Source: an uncultured Bacteroidota bacterium (GTDB lineage: Bacteria > Bacteroidota > Bacteroidia > Bacteroidales > P3). From it: a DNA stretch of 64,000 nucleotides. Where the stretch lies: positions 1 to 64,000 of the forward strand of contig CADBDA010000004.1 in the NCBI GenBank assembly GCA_902793295.1. Reading direction: 5' to 3'. A program made the translations under genes and the position numbers. Of the stretch, positions 8,477 through 17,406 are shown piece by piece; position 1 is the stretch's first letter, and every line of letters starts with the position of its first letter. Under the pieces are notes generated by a model. It saw only the letters and a list, made by a program, of their open reading frames with translations, did no database searches and was not told where the DNA came from.

Positions 8477-9016
8477 TCAACAGTTGTTGTTGTTATTTTG
8501 CAAATATAAATCAATCAATCCGTTGGGTGCTTCGATGTGCATTATTTTTTCTTTTCTGTCGACCTGCTTTATAACTGGGTCTATAATAGGAATGAGTATC
8601 TCAGTTCCGTTTTTGACGATTTGGAAAAGCGGTTGGGCGGGGAATTCGATGACCGACTGGATGGTGCCGATGTCGCCCTTTTCGGCATCGACCACCTGCC
8701 AGCCAATGACTTCGTGGAAATAGAAACGGTTGCCTGTCAGTTCGGGCAGCAGGTCGAGCGGCAGGAAGAGGCGGCAGCCTACCAAGGCCTGAGCTTCTTC
8801 TGGGGAAAGGTCTTCGAAGGAGACTATGGCCTTGTTGCCGTTGAGGTTGAGGTCTTTGATGAAGTAGGGGATAAGGTTGCCTTTCACTTCGACGAAAACA
8901 GAGTCGAGATTGCTATAGTCGTCGGGACAATCCACGTCGAGGAAGAAGACCACCTGTCCCTTGAATCCGAAGGGTTTGGTGATTTTTCCCAGTTGAAAGC
9001 ATTCTTCTTGAGTCAT
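8477..9016 (-). CDS. rimM: Ribosome maturation factor RimM
   Basis: A 179-residue protein that helps assemble the 30S head together with S19. The N-terminal RimM domain shows LGKITKPFGFKGQVVF and the C-terminal PRC-barrel shows LIGxx-type sequence, VIGWQVVDAEKGDIGTI, then LFQIVKNGTEILIPIID. The ATG at 9016 (MTQEECFQLGK) is the family start; the 15 extra codons upstream read through the terminator hairpin of rpsP. Directly downstream of rpsP, as in many bacteria, but a hairpin lies between them. Confidence 0.93.
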   Translation of the reverse strand: MTQEECFQLGKITKPFGFKGQVVFFLDVDCPDDYSNLDSVFVEVKGNLIPYFIKDLNLNGNKAIVSFEDLSPEEAQALVGCRLFLPLDLLPELTGNRFYFHEVIGWQVVDAEKGDIGTIQSVIEFPAQPLFQIVKNGTEILIPIIDPVIKQVDRKEKIMHIEAPNGLIDLYLQNNNNNC

Positions 9017-9036
9017 AGGGGATGTGTGTGGGTTGA

Positions 9037-9068
9037 AAAAAAAGGACATACATTGCTGCATGTCCTTT
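9037..9068 (-). terminator. Hairpin between rpsP and rimM
   Basis: AAAGGACAT (9041-9049) pairs with ATGTCCTTT (9060-9068). On the minus strand it is followed by a run of T. It would end or reduce transcription after rpsP and so set the rpsP to rimM ratio. Confidence 0.65.
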
Positions 9069-9089
9069 TATTGCTATTTTACAACAAAA

Positions 9090-9653
9090 TTAAGCTTCGG
9101 CGTTCTCGGCAGCTTCTTCAGCGGCGGGAGCTTCACCTTCGGCAGCGGCAGCAGCCTCGGCTTCAGCCTTGGCAGCAGCTTCGGCCTCGGCAGCGGCCTG
9201 ACGCTTGGCGGCGACAGCAGCAGCTTTGGTCTCGTTGACTTTCTTCTCGGCTTCCATACGGGCTTTGGCCTCGTTGCGAGCCTCGTTCTCAACGTTGCTC
9301 TTGGTGTTGGCGATCTTGGCGTCTTTGGCTTGCTTCCATTCGTTGTACTTCACGTCAGCTTGCTCTTGGGTGAGGGCACCTTTCTCGACACCCACCTGGA
9401 GGTGGCGGCGGAGAAGAACGCCTTTGTAGGAGAGGATGCGACGGCAGGTGGTGCTCGGCTGGGCGCCGTTCTTCAGCCATTCGACAGCTTTCTCTTCGTT
9501 AAGAACAATCTGAGCGGGGTTTGTCATCGGATTGTAGGTGCCTAATTTCTCAATAAATCTACCATCTCGAGGTGCACGACCATCCGCTACGACGATGTGA
9601 TAAAAAGGCTGATTCTTTTTACCATGACGTTGTAATCTGATTCTAGCAGGCAT
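9090..9653 (-). CDS. rpsP: 30S ribosomal protein S16 with Ala/Glu-rich tail
   Basis: The first ~85 residues are S16: [42 protein letters not shown] and [18 protein letters not shown]. The remaining ~100 residues are a charged, helical tail that becomes a run of Ala, Glu and Lys. Such tails are usual in Bacteroidota S16, while proteobacterial S16 stops at about 80-90 residues. The gene has its own promoter (9707-9737, minus strand), divergent from ribF, and a hairpin after it. Confidence 0.95.
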   Translation of the reverse strand: MPARIRLQRHGKKNQPFYHIVVADGRAPRDGRFIEKLGTYNPMTNPAQIVLNEEKAVEWLKNGAQPSTTCRRILSYKGVLLRRHLQVGVEKGALTQEQADVKYNEWKQAKDAKIANTKSNVENEARNEAKARMEAEKKVNETKAAAVAAKRQAAAEAEAAAKAEAEAAAAAEGEAPAAEEAAENAEA

Positions 9654-9706
9654 AATGAATTGTGTTTTAAAATGTTATTAAAATATTTTATTTTTAAATG
9701 CAGTTG

Positions 9707-9737
9707 CAAAGGTACAACTATTTTTTTATCCGCCAAA
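9707..9737 (-). promoter_or_regulatory. rpsP promoter
   Basis: On the minus strand TTTG (9737-9734), a 19-base spacer and TACCTTTG (9714-9707). This is a full match to the Bacteroidota -33/-7 consensus, 54 bases before the rpsP ATG. Confidence 0.75.
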
Positions 9738-9744
9738 AATTTTT

Positions 9745-9775
9745 TTTGCCATGTCTCTCAATTTGTGTAACTTTG
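9745..9775 (+). promoter_or_regulatory. ribF promoter
   Basis: TTTG at 9745-9748, a 19-base spacer and TAACTTTG at 9768-9775, 19 bases before the ribF ATG. Its -33 box is only seven bases from that of the divergent rpsP promoter. Confidence 0.75.
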
Positions 9776-9794
9776 CTTTTTCTTTCCGAATTCA

Positions 9795-10724
9795 ATGAAG
9801 ATTGTCAATATAGAAGATATCAGTGCGTTAGATAGCAGTTCAATTGTTACTGTAGGCATGTTTGACGGGGTTCATCAGGGTCACCGCCATTTGATAGCCA
9901 AACTGCTGTCGCTGGCAGCCGAACGGACGTTGCGGCCTGTGGTGGTCACGTTCGACCGCCATCCCCGGTTGGTGATGGACGCCCAAGCGCCATTGTCGTT
10001 GCTCTCCACCTACGAGGAGCGTATGTCGTTGTTGGAGGGCTGCGGGGTCGATACGGTGGCGTTGGTACGATTCACACGCGAGACAGCTGCGCTCAGCGCC
10101 TGCAGTTTTGCACGCCAATACCTGTGCCATCATCTGCGCATGCGAACCCTGCTGCTGGGTTACGACAACATGTTCGGCAGTCGTCAGCATGACGACTTCG
10201 AACAGCTGCCCCAGTTGGCAGAGGCGTGTGGTTTCGATATCTGCCGCGACGATGCCGTGCTGATGGATGGTGTGGAGGTCAGTTCCACCAAGGTGCGCCG
10301 TGCTTTGCAGCAAGGCGACCTGCGGCGGGCAAACGCCATGTTGGGCACCCCCTATAGCCTTTCGGGCCGTGTCGTCCACGGACGCCATGTTGGCACAGGG
10401 CTGGGGTTCCCCACAGCCAATATCCAGCCGGAGGACAGCCACAAGATGCTGCCCGGCGCCGGTGTCTATGCCCTGCGGGCAAGTGTTGGCGGACGCGACT
10501 ATGTGGCTATGGCCAACCTGGGCGACCAGCCTACATTCCATAGCGAACACCCTGTGCTGGAAGTGCATCTGCTCGATTTCGACGGCGACCTCTACGGCAG
10601 CGAGGTACGGGTGACGTTCCTTGAGAAGCTGCGCGACATTCGTCAATTTGAGTCGCCCGAAGCCCTACGGCAACAATTGGAACGCGACCGTGCCGATGTG
10701 GCGCGGATGGCGACAGGCGGTTGA
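9795..10724 (+). CDS. ribF: Bifunctional riboflavin kinase / FAD synthetase
   Basis: A 309-residue cytoplasmic enzyme that phosphorylates riboflavin to FMN and adenylylates FMN to FAD. The N-terminal nucleotidyltransferase domain has GMFDGVHQGHRHLI (the HxGH-type motif) and MRTLLLGYDNMFG. The C-terminal kinase domain has GRVVHGRHVGTGLGFPTANI, YVAMANLGDQPTF and LYGSEVRVTFLEKLRD. The length equals the family norm. It has its own promoter and is followed after 42 bases by the LRR gene. Confidence 0.95.
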   Translation: MKIVNIEDISALDSSSIVTVGMFDGVHQGHRHLIAKLLSLAAERTLRPVVVTFDRHPRLVMDAQAPLSLLSTYEERMSLLEGCGVDTVALVRFTRETAALSACSFARQYLCHHLRMRTLLLGYDNMFGSRQHDDFEQLPQLAEACGFDICRDDAVLMDGVEVSSTKVRRALQQGDLRRANAMLGTPYSLSGRVVHGRHVGTGLGFPTANIQPEDSHKMLPGAGVYALRASVGGRDYVAMANLGDQPTFHSEHPVLEVHLLDFDGDLYGSEVRVTFLEKLRDIRQFESPEALRQQLERDRADVARMATGG

Positions 10725-10766
10725 CGAATGGACGATTTGATACAAAACCATAATGGATAAATAGAT

Positions 10767-11336
10767 ATGAAAAGATTTGTAATCCTGTTGCTGTTTCTGT
10801 CCACGACGTTGTGCCTTTTCGCGCAACCCGACAAAGTTTACCGGTCGCTCAAGGATGTGCGCCATCCTGACTCGGTCTACGTGCTGCGGCTCCACTTCAA
10901 GCGGCTGCGCCACATTCCGCCCCAGGTGTTCACCTATCGCAACCTGCGGGTGCTGGATTTGAGTCGCAATTTCATCGATAGCATCCCTCCGCAAATAGCC
11001 ACCCTCACCCAGCTGGAAGAGCTCAACCTGCACCGCAACCGCATTCGGACGGTGCCCGCAGAAGTTGGCCGCCTGAGCCAGTTGCGCAAACTCAACCTGA
11101 GTCGCAATCCCATTCTGGACTTGCCCGATGCCCTCAGCAGTCTCAGCCAGTTGGAGGAGTTGGTCATCTGGTGTACAGGCATCGTCTCGTTTCCACCGAG
11201 CTTTGTGGTGCTCGACCAAACCCTCCGGCTTATTGATATGCGCGTCTGCCCGATGACCTACGACGACCAGCAGGCCGTTGAGGCCTTGCTGCCCACGCCA
11301 CGCAAACGATGGGATTATGTGTGCAACTGCGAATGA
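10767..11336 (+). CDS. Secreted leucine-rich repeat protein
   Basis: A 189-residue protein with a signal peptide (MKRFVILLLFLSTTLCLFAQ) and about five LRRs of 23 residues with the pattern LxxLxLSRNxIxxIPxxI, for example LRVLDLSRNFIDSIPPQI and LEELNLHRNRIRTVPAEV. LRR proteins of this kind bind other proteins; the partner is unknown. The C terminus (RKRWDYVCNCE) has a Cys-x-Cys. It lies between ribF and the amidase gene on the same strand, 42 and 59 bases away, and may be in the same unit. Confidence 0.75.
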   Translation: MKRFVILLLFLSTTLCLFAQPDKVYRSLKDVRHPDSVYVLRLHFKRLRHIPPQVFTYRNLRVLDLSRNFIDSIPPQIATLTQLEELNLHRNRIRTVPAEVGRLSQLRKLNLSRNPILDLPDALSSLSQLEELVIWCTGIVSFPPSFVVLDQTLRLIDMRVCPMTYDDQQAVEALLPTPRKRWDYVCNCE

Positions 11337-11395
11337 GAAGTGGACGCTACGAAGGATAGGCGGCAGCCGCCGATAACAGCCAAAAAACGCTTTTT

Positions 11396-12214
11396 ATGAA
11401 GAAAGATTTATTCCATATATTTTTATATCAGCAGGATATCCTGTGGGAAGACCCCCAGGGCAACTGTCGTAAGGTGGAGTCCGTCTTGGACAAGGCTCTC
11501 GGCGGCCAGCAGGCCGACATCGTTGTGATGCCCGAAACCTTCACCACGGGTTTTGGCGACCACATGGCCCGTCAGGCAGAAGCTCCTGAAGGTCCTACGT
11601 TTGATTTCGTCCGTCGGTTGGCCCAACGCTACGACACGCTTGTTGCTGCCACCTGGACCGTTCGCGAGCAGGGTGTGGTCTACAACCGGATGCATCTGGT
11701 GCGGCCCGACGGCAGCTATGACGTCTACGACAAAGCCCACACCTTCAGGATGAGCAGCGAAGCTTCGCAGTTGGGTCGCGGCAGCCGCCGGCCCATCGTG
11801 GAATGGCGCGGATGGCACATCCGACCTGCCATCTGCTACGATCTGCGCTTCCCGTTGTGGCTCCGCAACAGCGAAGACTTCAACTACGACCTGCTGCTGG
11901 TGTGCGCCAACTGGCCCGGATCGCGCCATGAGGCTTGGTCCACCTTGCTGAAAGCTCGTGCCATTGAGAATCTGTCGTATGTGGCGGGTTGCAACCGCGT
12001 GGGACGTGACGGCACCGGCATCGACTATGCCGGCTGTTCGATGGTGGCCGACTACAAGGGCTTCTCCATGACGCAGGCCGAACCTTCGCCGGACCCATGC
12101 AATCCCTTGGAAACCGTGCTTCACGCCACGCTGCAGGCCGAGTCGCTCGAACGCTTCCGCAACCATTGGCCCTTCAACCTGGATTTCGACCCATTCGAAC
12201 TGACAAACCAGTGA
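11396..12214 (+). CDS. Nitrilase-superfamily amidase (omega-amidase / YafV-like)
   Basis: A 272-residue carbon-nitrogen hydrolase with the Glu-Lys-Cys triad: E47 in MPETFTTGF, K113 in YDKAHTF and C147 in ICYDLRFPLW. The MPETFTTGF and IRPAICYDLRFPLWLRN blocks fit the omega-amidase (2-oxoglutaramate/2-oxosuccinamate amidase) branch, which repairs side products of glutamine transamination. The substrate cannot be proved from sequence. Cytoplasmic, no signal peptide. It ends 58 bases before mutS2. Confidence 0.85.
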   Translation: MKKDLFHIFLYQQDILWEDPQGNCRKVESVLDKALGGQQADIVVMPETFTTGFGDHMARQAEAPEGPTFDFVRRLAQRYDTLVAATWTVREQGVVYNRMHLVRPDGSYDVYDKAHTFRMSSEASQLGRGSRRPIVEWRGWHIRPAICYDLRFPLWLRNSEDFNYDLLLVCANWPGSRHEAWSTLLKARAIENLSYVAGCNRVGRDGTGIDYAGCSMVADYKGFSMTQAEPSPDPCNPLETVLHATLQAESLERFRNHWPFNLDFDPFELTNQ

Positions 12215-12272
12215 CGGCACCCAAAGGAATACCCCATAAGGCCCTCGGCCACATAACATTTACTGCTAACCC

Positions 12273-14732
12273 ATGGAACAAAGAATAGCATTTGACAAGA
12301 TACGAGAACTGGTCGCCGCCGAAACCACCAATCCGCTGGCTCGCCGCATGGTCGACGAGATGTCCTTCTCTTCGCACTTCGAGAAAGTGGAGCGCGAATT
12401 GAACCAAACCGAGGAGTTTCGCCAGATACTGCTGATGGAAAACGGATTCCCGACGCAGGACTTCTTCGACCTCAGCGAGGAGCTGGCACGCTTGAAGGTG
12501 GGCAATACGGTCATCGATTTCGAGGCCTTGGTCGACTTCAAGGCGTCGTTGCACACGCTGGGCGAGTGTCTCCGGTTCCTGCTGCGCGACGATCAGGACA
12601 AATACCCCCACTTGCGACGTCTGGCCGAACGGGTGGAATGGGACCCCAACCTGACACGTCGGCTGAACAAGATTGTCGACGACAAGGGCGAGATATTCGA
12701 CGACGCCTCGTCGGAGCTGCTCGAAATACGCCGTCAGATGCATCGCAAACGCGACGAGGTCGACGCGCAGATCGGACGGTCGCTGGCTCGCGCCAAACGC
12801 GAAGGTTGGGCGCCCGAAAATGCCGAGGTGACCATCCGCAACGGCCGTATGGTCATTCCGATGCTCGACACCCACCGACGCAAAATCAAGGGCATCATTC
12901 AGGACGAGTCGGCCACGCGCCAGACAGCGTTTCTGGAGCCGTCCGAAGTGGTGGAACTGAACAACGACCTGCGCGAGTTGGAATTTGCCGAGCGACATGA
13001 AATCCAGAAGATTTTGGCCCAGTTTACCGACTATATGCGTCCGCAGCTCGACAGCCTCATCAATGCCTATTGGTTCCTGGCCCGCATCGATTTTATCCGC
13101 GCCAAAGCGCGCTTTGCAATCGATATCCATGCGGTCCTGCCGGTGCTCAACAACCGACCGATGGTGAACTGGATTGATGCGCGCCATCCGTTGCTCTTCC
13201 TCGCCTTCCAGCCGCAGAAAAAAGAGGTGGTCCCCTTCAACCTGACCTTGGACGGCGACCAGCGCATCTTGGTGATTTCGGGTCCTAATGCCGGCGGCAA
13301 GTCGGTGTGCCTGAAGGCGGTGGGTCTGATTCAATACATGCTGCAATGTGGCCTGCTGGTGCCTTGTCGCGAGACAAGTGAATTCGGTCTCTTCGACCAT
13401 GTGTTTATTGATATCGGCGACCAGCAGTCGCTCGAGAACGACTTGAGCACCTATTCCTCCCATCTGCAGAACATGAAACAGTTGCTCGCCCTCGCCGACG
13501 AGAAGATGCTGTTTCTGCTCGACGAGTTGGGCGGCGGCACCGAGCCGCGTTCGGGATGCGCCATCGCAGAAGCGCTGCTCGAGGAACTGTACCGGCGGCA
13601 CAGCTATGGTGTGGTCACCACCCACTTTGCCGACCTGAAGCTGCTGGCCGACCGATACGAGGGCATCATCAACGGCGCCATGCTCTTCGACACCGAGCGG
13701 ATGATGCCGCTCTACCGCCTTTCGGTGGGCCATCCGGGCAGTTCGTTCGCCTTCGAAATCGCCACCAAAATCGGTTTCCCGCTCGACATTCTGGAGGCGG
13801 CCGAGCGCAAGGTGGGAACCGAGATGCTGAACTTTGAGCACCAGCTGCAACAAATCGAACTCGACAAGCAGGAGATTGCCCGTCAGCGCACCGAACTCGA
13901 GGTGTCGGACAATTTCCTCAACGAGGTCATCGCCAAATACCAAACCCTGACCGAAAAACTGGAAAACAAACGCTACGACATCCTCAGCGAGGCTCGGCAG
14001 CAGGCCCGTCAAATCATCGCCGACGCCAACCGCACGGTGGAGCGCACCATTGCCGACATCAAGGAAAGCAACGCCGACCGCGAACGCACACGCCAGGCTC
14101 GCGAACAGATGCGACAGGACGCCGAACTGCTCCAGCAGCAACAAGAACAGCACGAGCGGGAACGTCAGGCACAACGCCGCAAACTCCCATCGGACAAGGA
14201 CGCTGACAAACCGTCGAAAAACGTGGGCTCCGCGAAGGTGGAATCCGACATCGCCGACGGTCCCCTCTGTGTGGGCGATATTGTGCGCATCGACGGCAAC
14301 GACGCTTTCGGACAACTCGTCGAACTGAAAGGGAAAAAGGCCGTTGTGGAAAGCAACAGCATCCGCATGACGATACCGTTGGACCGCCTGGTGAAGACCC
14401 GCAAGAAGGCCATCCCGGTCGACAAGACACAACGGCAGAACAACCGCTTCCAGTCCATCTACGACGACATCAACGAGAAGCGCCAGGCCTTCAACACCAC
14501 TCTTGACCTGCGAGGACAACGCGCTGAAGAGGCCCTGTCGGAACTGCAACACTTCCTGGACGATGCACAGCTGTTGAGCGAGAAAGAGTTGCGCATCCTT
14601 CACGGCAAGGGTTACGGTATTTTGAAGACCCTCATACGGCAGCATCTGCAGTCGCTTTCGGAGGTGCGCGATTTCGCTTCGGCCCCGCTCAATTCCGGCG
14701 GCGACGGCGTGACGATTGTCCATCTGAAGTGA
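12273..14732 (+). CDS. mutS2: MutS2-family ATPase/endonuclease
   Basis: An 819-residue MutS2. The N-terminal part has the MutS core/lever helices but no mismatch-recognition domain. The ATPase has Walker A GPNAGGKS (337-344), LSTYSSHLQNM and Walker B FLLDELGGGTEP, then TTHFADLK. A long coiled coil (about 520-640) is rich in Glu, Gln and Arg. The C terminus is the Smr domain, LDLRGQRAEEALSEL (about 743) and LHGKGYGILKTLIRQHL. MutS2 proteins act on recombination intermediates and, in some bacteria, rescue collided ribosomes; which one applies here is not visible. The length is usual for the family. Confidence 0.95.
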   Translation: MEQRIAFDKIRELVAAETTNPLARRMVDEMSFSSHFEKVERELNQTEEFRQILLMENGFPTQDFFDLSEELARLKVGNTVIDFEALVDFKASLHTLGECLRFLLRDDQDKYPHLRRLAERVEWDPNLTRRLNKIVDDKGEIFDDASSELLEIRRQMHRKRDEVDAQIGRSLARAKREGWAPENAEVTIRNGRMVIPMLDTHRRKIKGIIQDESATRQTAFLEPSEVVELNNDLRELEFAERHEIQKILAQFTDYMRPQLDSLINAYWFLARIDFIRAKARFAIDIHAVLPVLNNRPMVNWIDARHPLLFLAFQPQKKEVVPFNLTLDGDQRILVISGPNAGGKSVCLKAVGLIQYMLQCGLLVPCRETSEFGLFDHVFIDIGDQQSLENDLSTYSSHLQNMKQLLALADEKMLFLLDELGGGTEPRSGCAIAEALLEELYRRHSYGVVTTHFADLKLLADRYEGIINGAMLFDTERMMPLYRLSVGHPGSSFAFEIATKIGFPLDILEAAERKVGTEMLNFEHQLQQIELDKQEIARQRTELEVSDNFLNEVIAKYQTLTEKLENKRYDILSEARQQARQIIADANRTVERTIADIKESNADRERTRQAREQMRQDAELLQQQQEQHERERQAQRRKLPSDKDADKPSKNVGSAKVESDIADGPLCVGDIVRIDGNDAFGQLVELKGKKAVVESNSIRMTIPLDRLVKTRKKAIPVDKTQRQNNRFQSIYDDINEKRQAFNTTLDLRGQRAEEALSELQHFLDDAQLLSEKELRILHGKGYGILKTLIRQHLQSLSEVRDFASAPLNSGGDGVTIVHLK

Positions 14733-14795
14733 GACGAAACGCCCCCTGATTTCATAAAAAAATCAAAAAATGACGGGCGGTTGAAAAAATATCCC

Positions 14796-14803
14796 TATCT
14801 TTG
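14796..14803 (+). promoter_or_regulatory. -7 box upstream of the 147-residue lipoprotein gene
   Basis: TATCTTTG matches TAnnTTTG and lies 48 bases before the ATG at 14851. No TTTG at the right distance was found. Confidence 0.5.
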
Positions 14804-14850
14804 CATTGTAAAATAGAATTCGAATAATTAACATTAAAAAACGTAAAATA

Positions 14851-15294
14851 ATGAAAAAGTTATTGTTACCGCTTGTTGCAATGGTCGTTTTGTTTGCTGG
14901 CTGTACCGAAAAAGCCCATGTGATAACGAGCTATTACAATGTGCACAACGACCAATGGGATGCCGCCATCACCACCTATCCTGACGGTACCTATACCACC
15001 AACTACTACTACTCCGAATGGGAGAATGTGGACATTACGCCCGATGTTATCGATGAGGGTATCGTGCTGGTATACTACATCGATAACGACAATCGCGACA
15101 ACTTGCTGCCCTTCACCCTCAATCACGAACCCTATGTCGATGCCAACGGTAACTTGGTTTATTATCAGGAACGTATCGAGTACGACATCGAAAGAGGTAA
15201 AATCACCTTCAAGGTTTGTCCTACCGATTTCGGCGAAGCCCAAATCAATAGCGACCTGATGCGCTTCAAAGTCTGCGTGATTCGAAACTATTGA
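14851..15294 (+). CDS. Hypothetical lipoprotein
   Basis: A 147-residue protein with a lipoprotein signal peptide, MKKLLLPLVAMVVLFAGC, so Cys18 would be lipidated. The mature part is acidic and rich in Tyr, Asn and beta-branched residues, with ITTYPDGTYTTNYYYSEW and ITPDVIDEGIVLVYY. I do not recognise a domain. It has its own -7 box and is closed by a terminator at 15316, so it is monocistronic. Confidence 0.75.
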   Translation: MKKLLLPLVAMVVLFAGCTEKAHVITSYYNVHNDQWDAAITTYPDGTYTTNYYYSEWENVDITPDVIDEGIVLVYYIDNDNRDNLLPFTLNHEPYVDANGNLVYYQERIEYDIERGKITFKVCPTDFGEAQINSDLMRFKVCVIRNY

Positions 15295-15315
15295 TAGGGT
15301 AAATGGAAGAATCTT

Positions 15316-15345
15316 AAGAGGAGCCCCAGGGCTCCTCTTTTTGTC
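15316..15345 (+). terminator. Terminator after the lipoprotein gene
   Basis: AAGAGGAGCC pairs with GGCTCCTCTT around a short loop, followed by TTT. It starts 22 bases after the stop at 15294. Confidence 0.8.
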
Positions 15346-15465
15346 TGTAATAAAATATATTTAATTTATTGAAATAGTGCACTTTGCTTCGTCTGTTTCC
15401 TCCCGTTCCAAGTCGGCGGCAGATGCAAGCACCAGCCGAATTGCAACTTTTTTTCAATCAAGCAC

Positions 15466-16500
15466 ATGGAAAACAATTATATCGTCATTATGGCCGGCGG
15501 CATCGGAAGCCGTTTCTGGCCGTTGAGCACACCCGAATTTCCCAAACAATTCATTGATATCCTGGGGTGTGGACGCACACTGATTCAGTTGACCGTCGAT
15601 CGCTTCAAGGGCCTTTGTCCGGCTTCCAATATGTGGGTGGTGACCAATGCCGCCTATGTGGACATCGTCAAACAGCAGCTGCCCGACATACCTGAGGCGC
15701 ACATTCTGGCCGAACCCGCCGCCCGCAATACGGCTCCCTGCATCGCTTGGGCCTGTTGGTGCATCAAGGACGAGAATCCACAAGCCAATGTGGTGGTCAC
15801 TCCGGCCGATGCGGTGGTTATGCAACCCGACGAGTTCCGCCGTGTGATTGCCAATGCCCTCGATTTTACAGCCCAGCGCGACGCCATTGTCACCATCGGC
15901 ATCAAACCCTCGCGTCCCGAAACTGGCTACGGCTATGTGGAGGCGGGTTCGGCAGTGGCTGGCGAGATATGCAGCGTCAGCGCCTTCAAGGAAAAGCCCG
16001 ACTTGGCTACTGCCCAGCGCTACCTTCAGGCGGGCAACTATCTGTGGAATGCGGGCATCTTCGTGTGGAATGTCCATACCATAATGACGGCTATCAGCAA
16101 ATACAAACCGCAGATTGCCAACGATATGGATCGTATTCGTCAGACGGGCGATGTGGCGACCATCTTCCCGCAATGTGAGAAGATTTCCATCGACTTCGCG
16201 GTCATGGAACCCGCCGCTGCAGAGGGTAGGGTATACACCCATCCGGCCGATTTCGGATGGAGCGATCTGGGCAACTGGGCCTCGCTGCACGAAAAGTTGT
16301 CAAAGGACAGCAACGGCAACGGCAGCGTGGGCAATGTGAGGATGTACGAGTGCCACGATTGCGTGGTGCATGCCGAAGACTGCAACAAAGTGGTGCTGCA
16401 GGGCTTGGACGGATACATCGTCTCCGAGAAAAATGGTCGCATCCTGGTATGCCGCCGCAGCGAGGAACAGCGCATCAAAGAATTTTCGCAAGCCGACTGA
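15466..16500 (+). CDS. manC: Mannose-1-phosphate guanylyltransferase
   Basis: A 344-residue GTP-dependent nucleotidyltransferase that makes GDP-mannose, the precursor of GDP-fucose and other surface-glycan sugars. Motifs: MAGGIGSRFWPLSTPEFPKQ (nucleotide binding, with the family's phenylalanine/tryptophan after GSR), LAEPAARNTAPCIAW, VTPADAVV, KPSRPETGYGYVE, FKEKPD, NAGIFVW and FAVMEPAA. It ends before the isomerase domain found in longer ManC/AlgA proteins, which is usual in Bacteroidota. No neighbouring glycan genes are present. Confidence 0.92.
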   Translation: MENNYIVIMAGGIGSRFWPLSTPEFPKQFIDILGCGRTLIQLTVDRFKGLCPASNMWVVTNAAYVDIVKQQLPDIPEAHILAEPAARNTAPCIAWACWCIKDENPQANVVVTPADAVVMQPDEFRRVIANALDFTAQRDAIVTIGIKPSRPETGYGYVEAGSAVAGEICSVSAFKEKPDLATAQRYLQAGNYLWNAGIFVWNVHTIMTAISKYKPQIANDMDRIRQTGDVATIFPQCEKISIDFAVMEPAAAEGRVYTHPADFGWSDLGNWASLHEKLSKDSNGNGSVGNVRMYECHDCVVHAEDCNKVVLQGLDGYIVSEKNGRILVCRRSEEQRIKEFSQAD

Positions 16501-16644
16501 ACGGGCACCGGAAGTCCGGACCGAAGCGTCGCCGTACTTGCCGACATTTTTTTCGTCTGACATAATAAAAAAGTCCGGCAGCCGTTATCAATATTTAAAT
16601 CAAGAAATAATAATCATACGCAAGAATAATCAAATCACTAAACA

Positions 16645-17391
16645 ATGAAAAAAATACTTGTCTTTGCGGCTATGGCCGTTTTTTCGATGGGCGCAATGTT
16701 CGCTCAGAATAATTTTCGCGGAACCATCACCTATTCGGTGACCTCTACAGGCTCTGTCGCCTACCAGGTGCCGGCCGAAATCTCCACTGCCGAAATCAAG
16801 GTCTACGACGATAAGGTGATGACATCCAGCGTCCTCTTCACCAACAACCCCATGGTCCAGTCGGTGCTTGTCGACGGTATGACCCAGTATACCTGCATGG
16901 ACCTCAGCATGATTTTGATGTATTTGGCACAGAACGACGTGGAACTGGACTATGACGGCTCCAGCAAGATTCTGATCTCGCACAAATATACCCAGAACGA
17001 TGTCGACAGCCTCACCATCCCTGTGACCGAAGGCTACTATATCGAATATGTGGCTGGCGAAACCAAGACCATCGCTGGCTACACCGCCAAGAAATCTGTG
17101 CTCCATATCTTCACCGACGATGGCGAAAAGGAACTTGTGTTCTGGTACACCGACGAAATCGGACCTGCCGTCAACTTCCTCTTCAACGGCGTGAAGGGTG
17201 TGGCTTTGGAATATGTCATGGATTTGGGTGAGGGCAAGCAACTGACCCTTTCCGCCTCCGAAATCAAGAAGGGCAAGATCAAAGAGGTCGACATGCTGCT
17301 CCCCAGCGGCTTCGAAGAGATCCCTCAGGAGAAGATGGAAGCCCTCTTCAAACAGATTTCCGAGGAAATGGAATACCTTAACGAGGAATAA
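16645..17391 (+). CDS. Secreted protein, possibly DUF4412/GLPGLI-like (first of a pair)
   Basis: A 248-residue exported protein with signal peptide MKKILVFAAMAVFSMGAMFAQ. The mature part begins NNFRGTITYSVTSTG and contains YVAGETKTIAGYTAKKSVLHI, then ELVFWYTDEIGP. The pattern of a GxIxY strand, a tKtIaGYxaKk block and a W-T/V-D-E block resembles DUF4412/GLPGLI outer-membrane-associated proteins. Its function is unknown. It is followed after 15 bases by a second protein of the same plan, so the two form a tandem pair. Confidence 0.65.
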   Translation: MKKILVFAAMAVFSMGAMFAQNNFRGTITYSVTSTGSVAYQVPAEISTAEIKVYDDKVMTSSVLFTNNPMVQSVLVDGMTQYTCMDLSMILMYLAQNDVELDYDGSSKILISHKYTQNDVDSLTIPVTEGYYIEYVAGETKTIAGYTAKKSVLHIFTDDGEKELVFWYTDEIGPAVNFLFNGVKGVALEYVMDLGEGKQLTLSASEIKKGKIKEVDMLLPSGFEEIPQEKMEALFKQISEEMEYLNEE

Positions 17392-17406
17392 TCAACATTT
17401 AACATT

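Noticed and set aside
12174..14723. 849-codon frame on the minus strand across mutS2
   Set aside because: Exact antisense of a well-conserved mutS2 gene; the product is rich in His, Val and Arg without any known motif. A shadow frame from GC-rich codon use.
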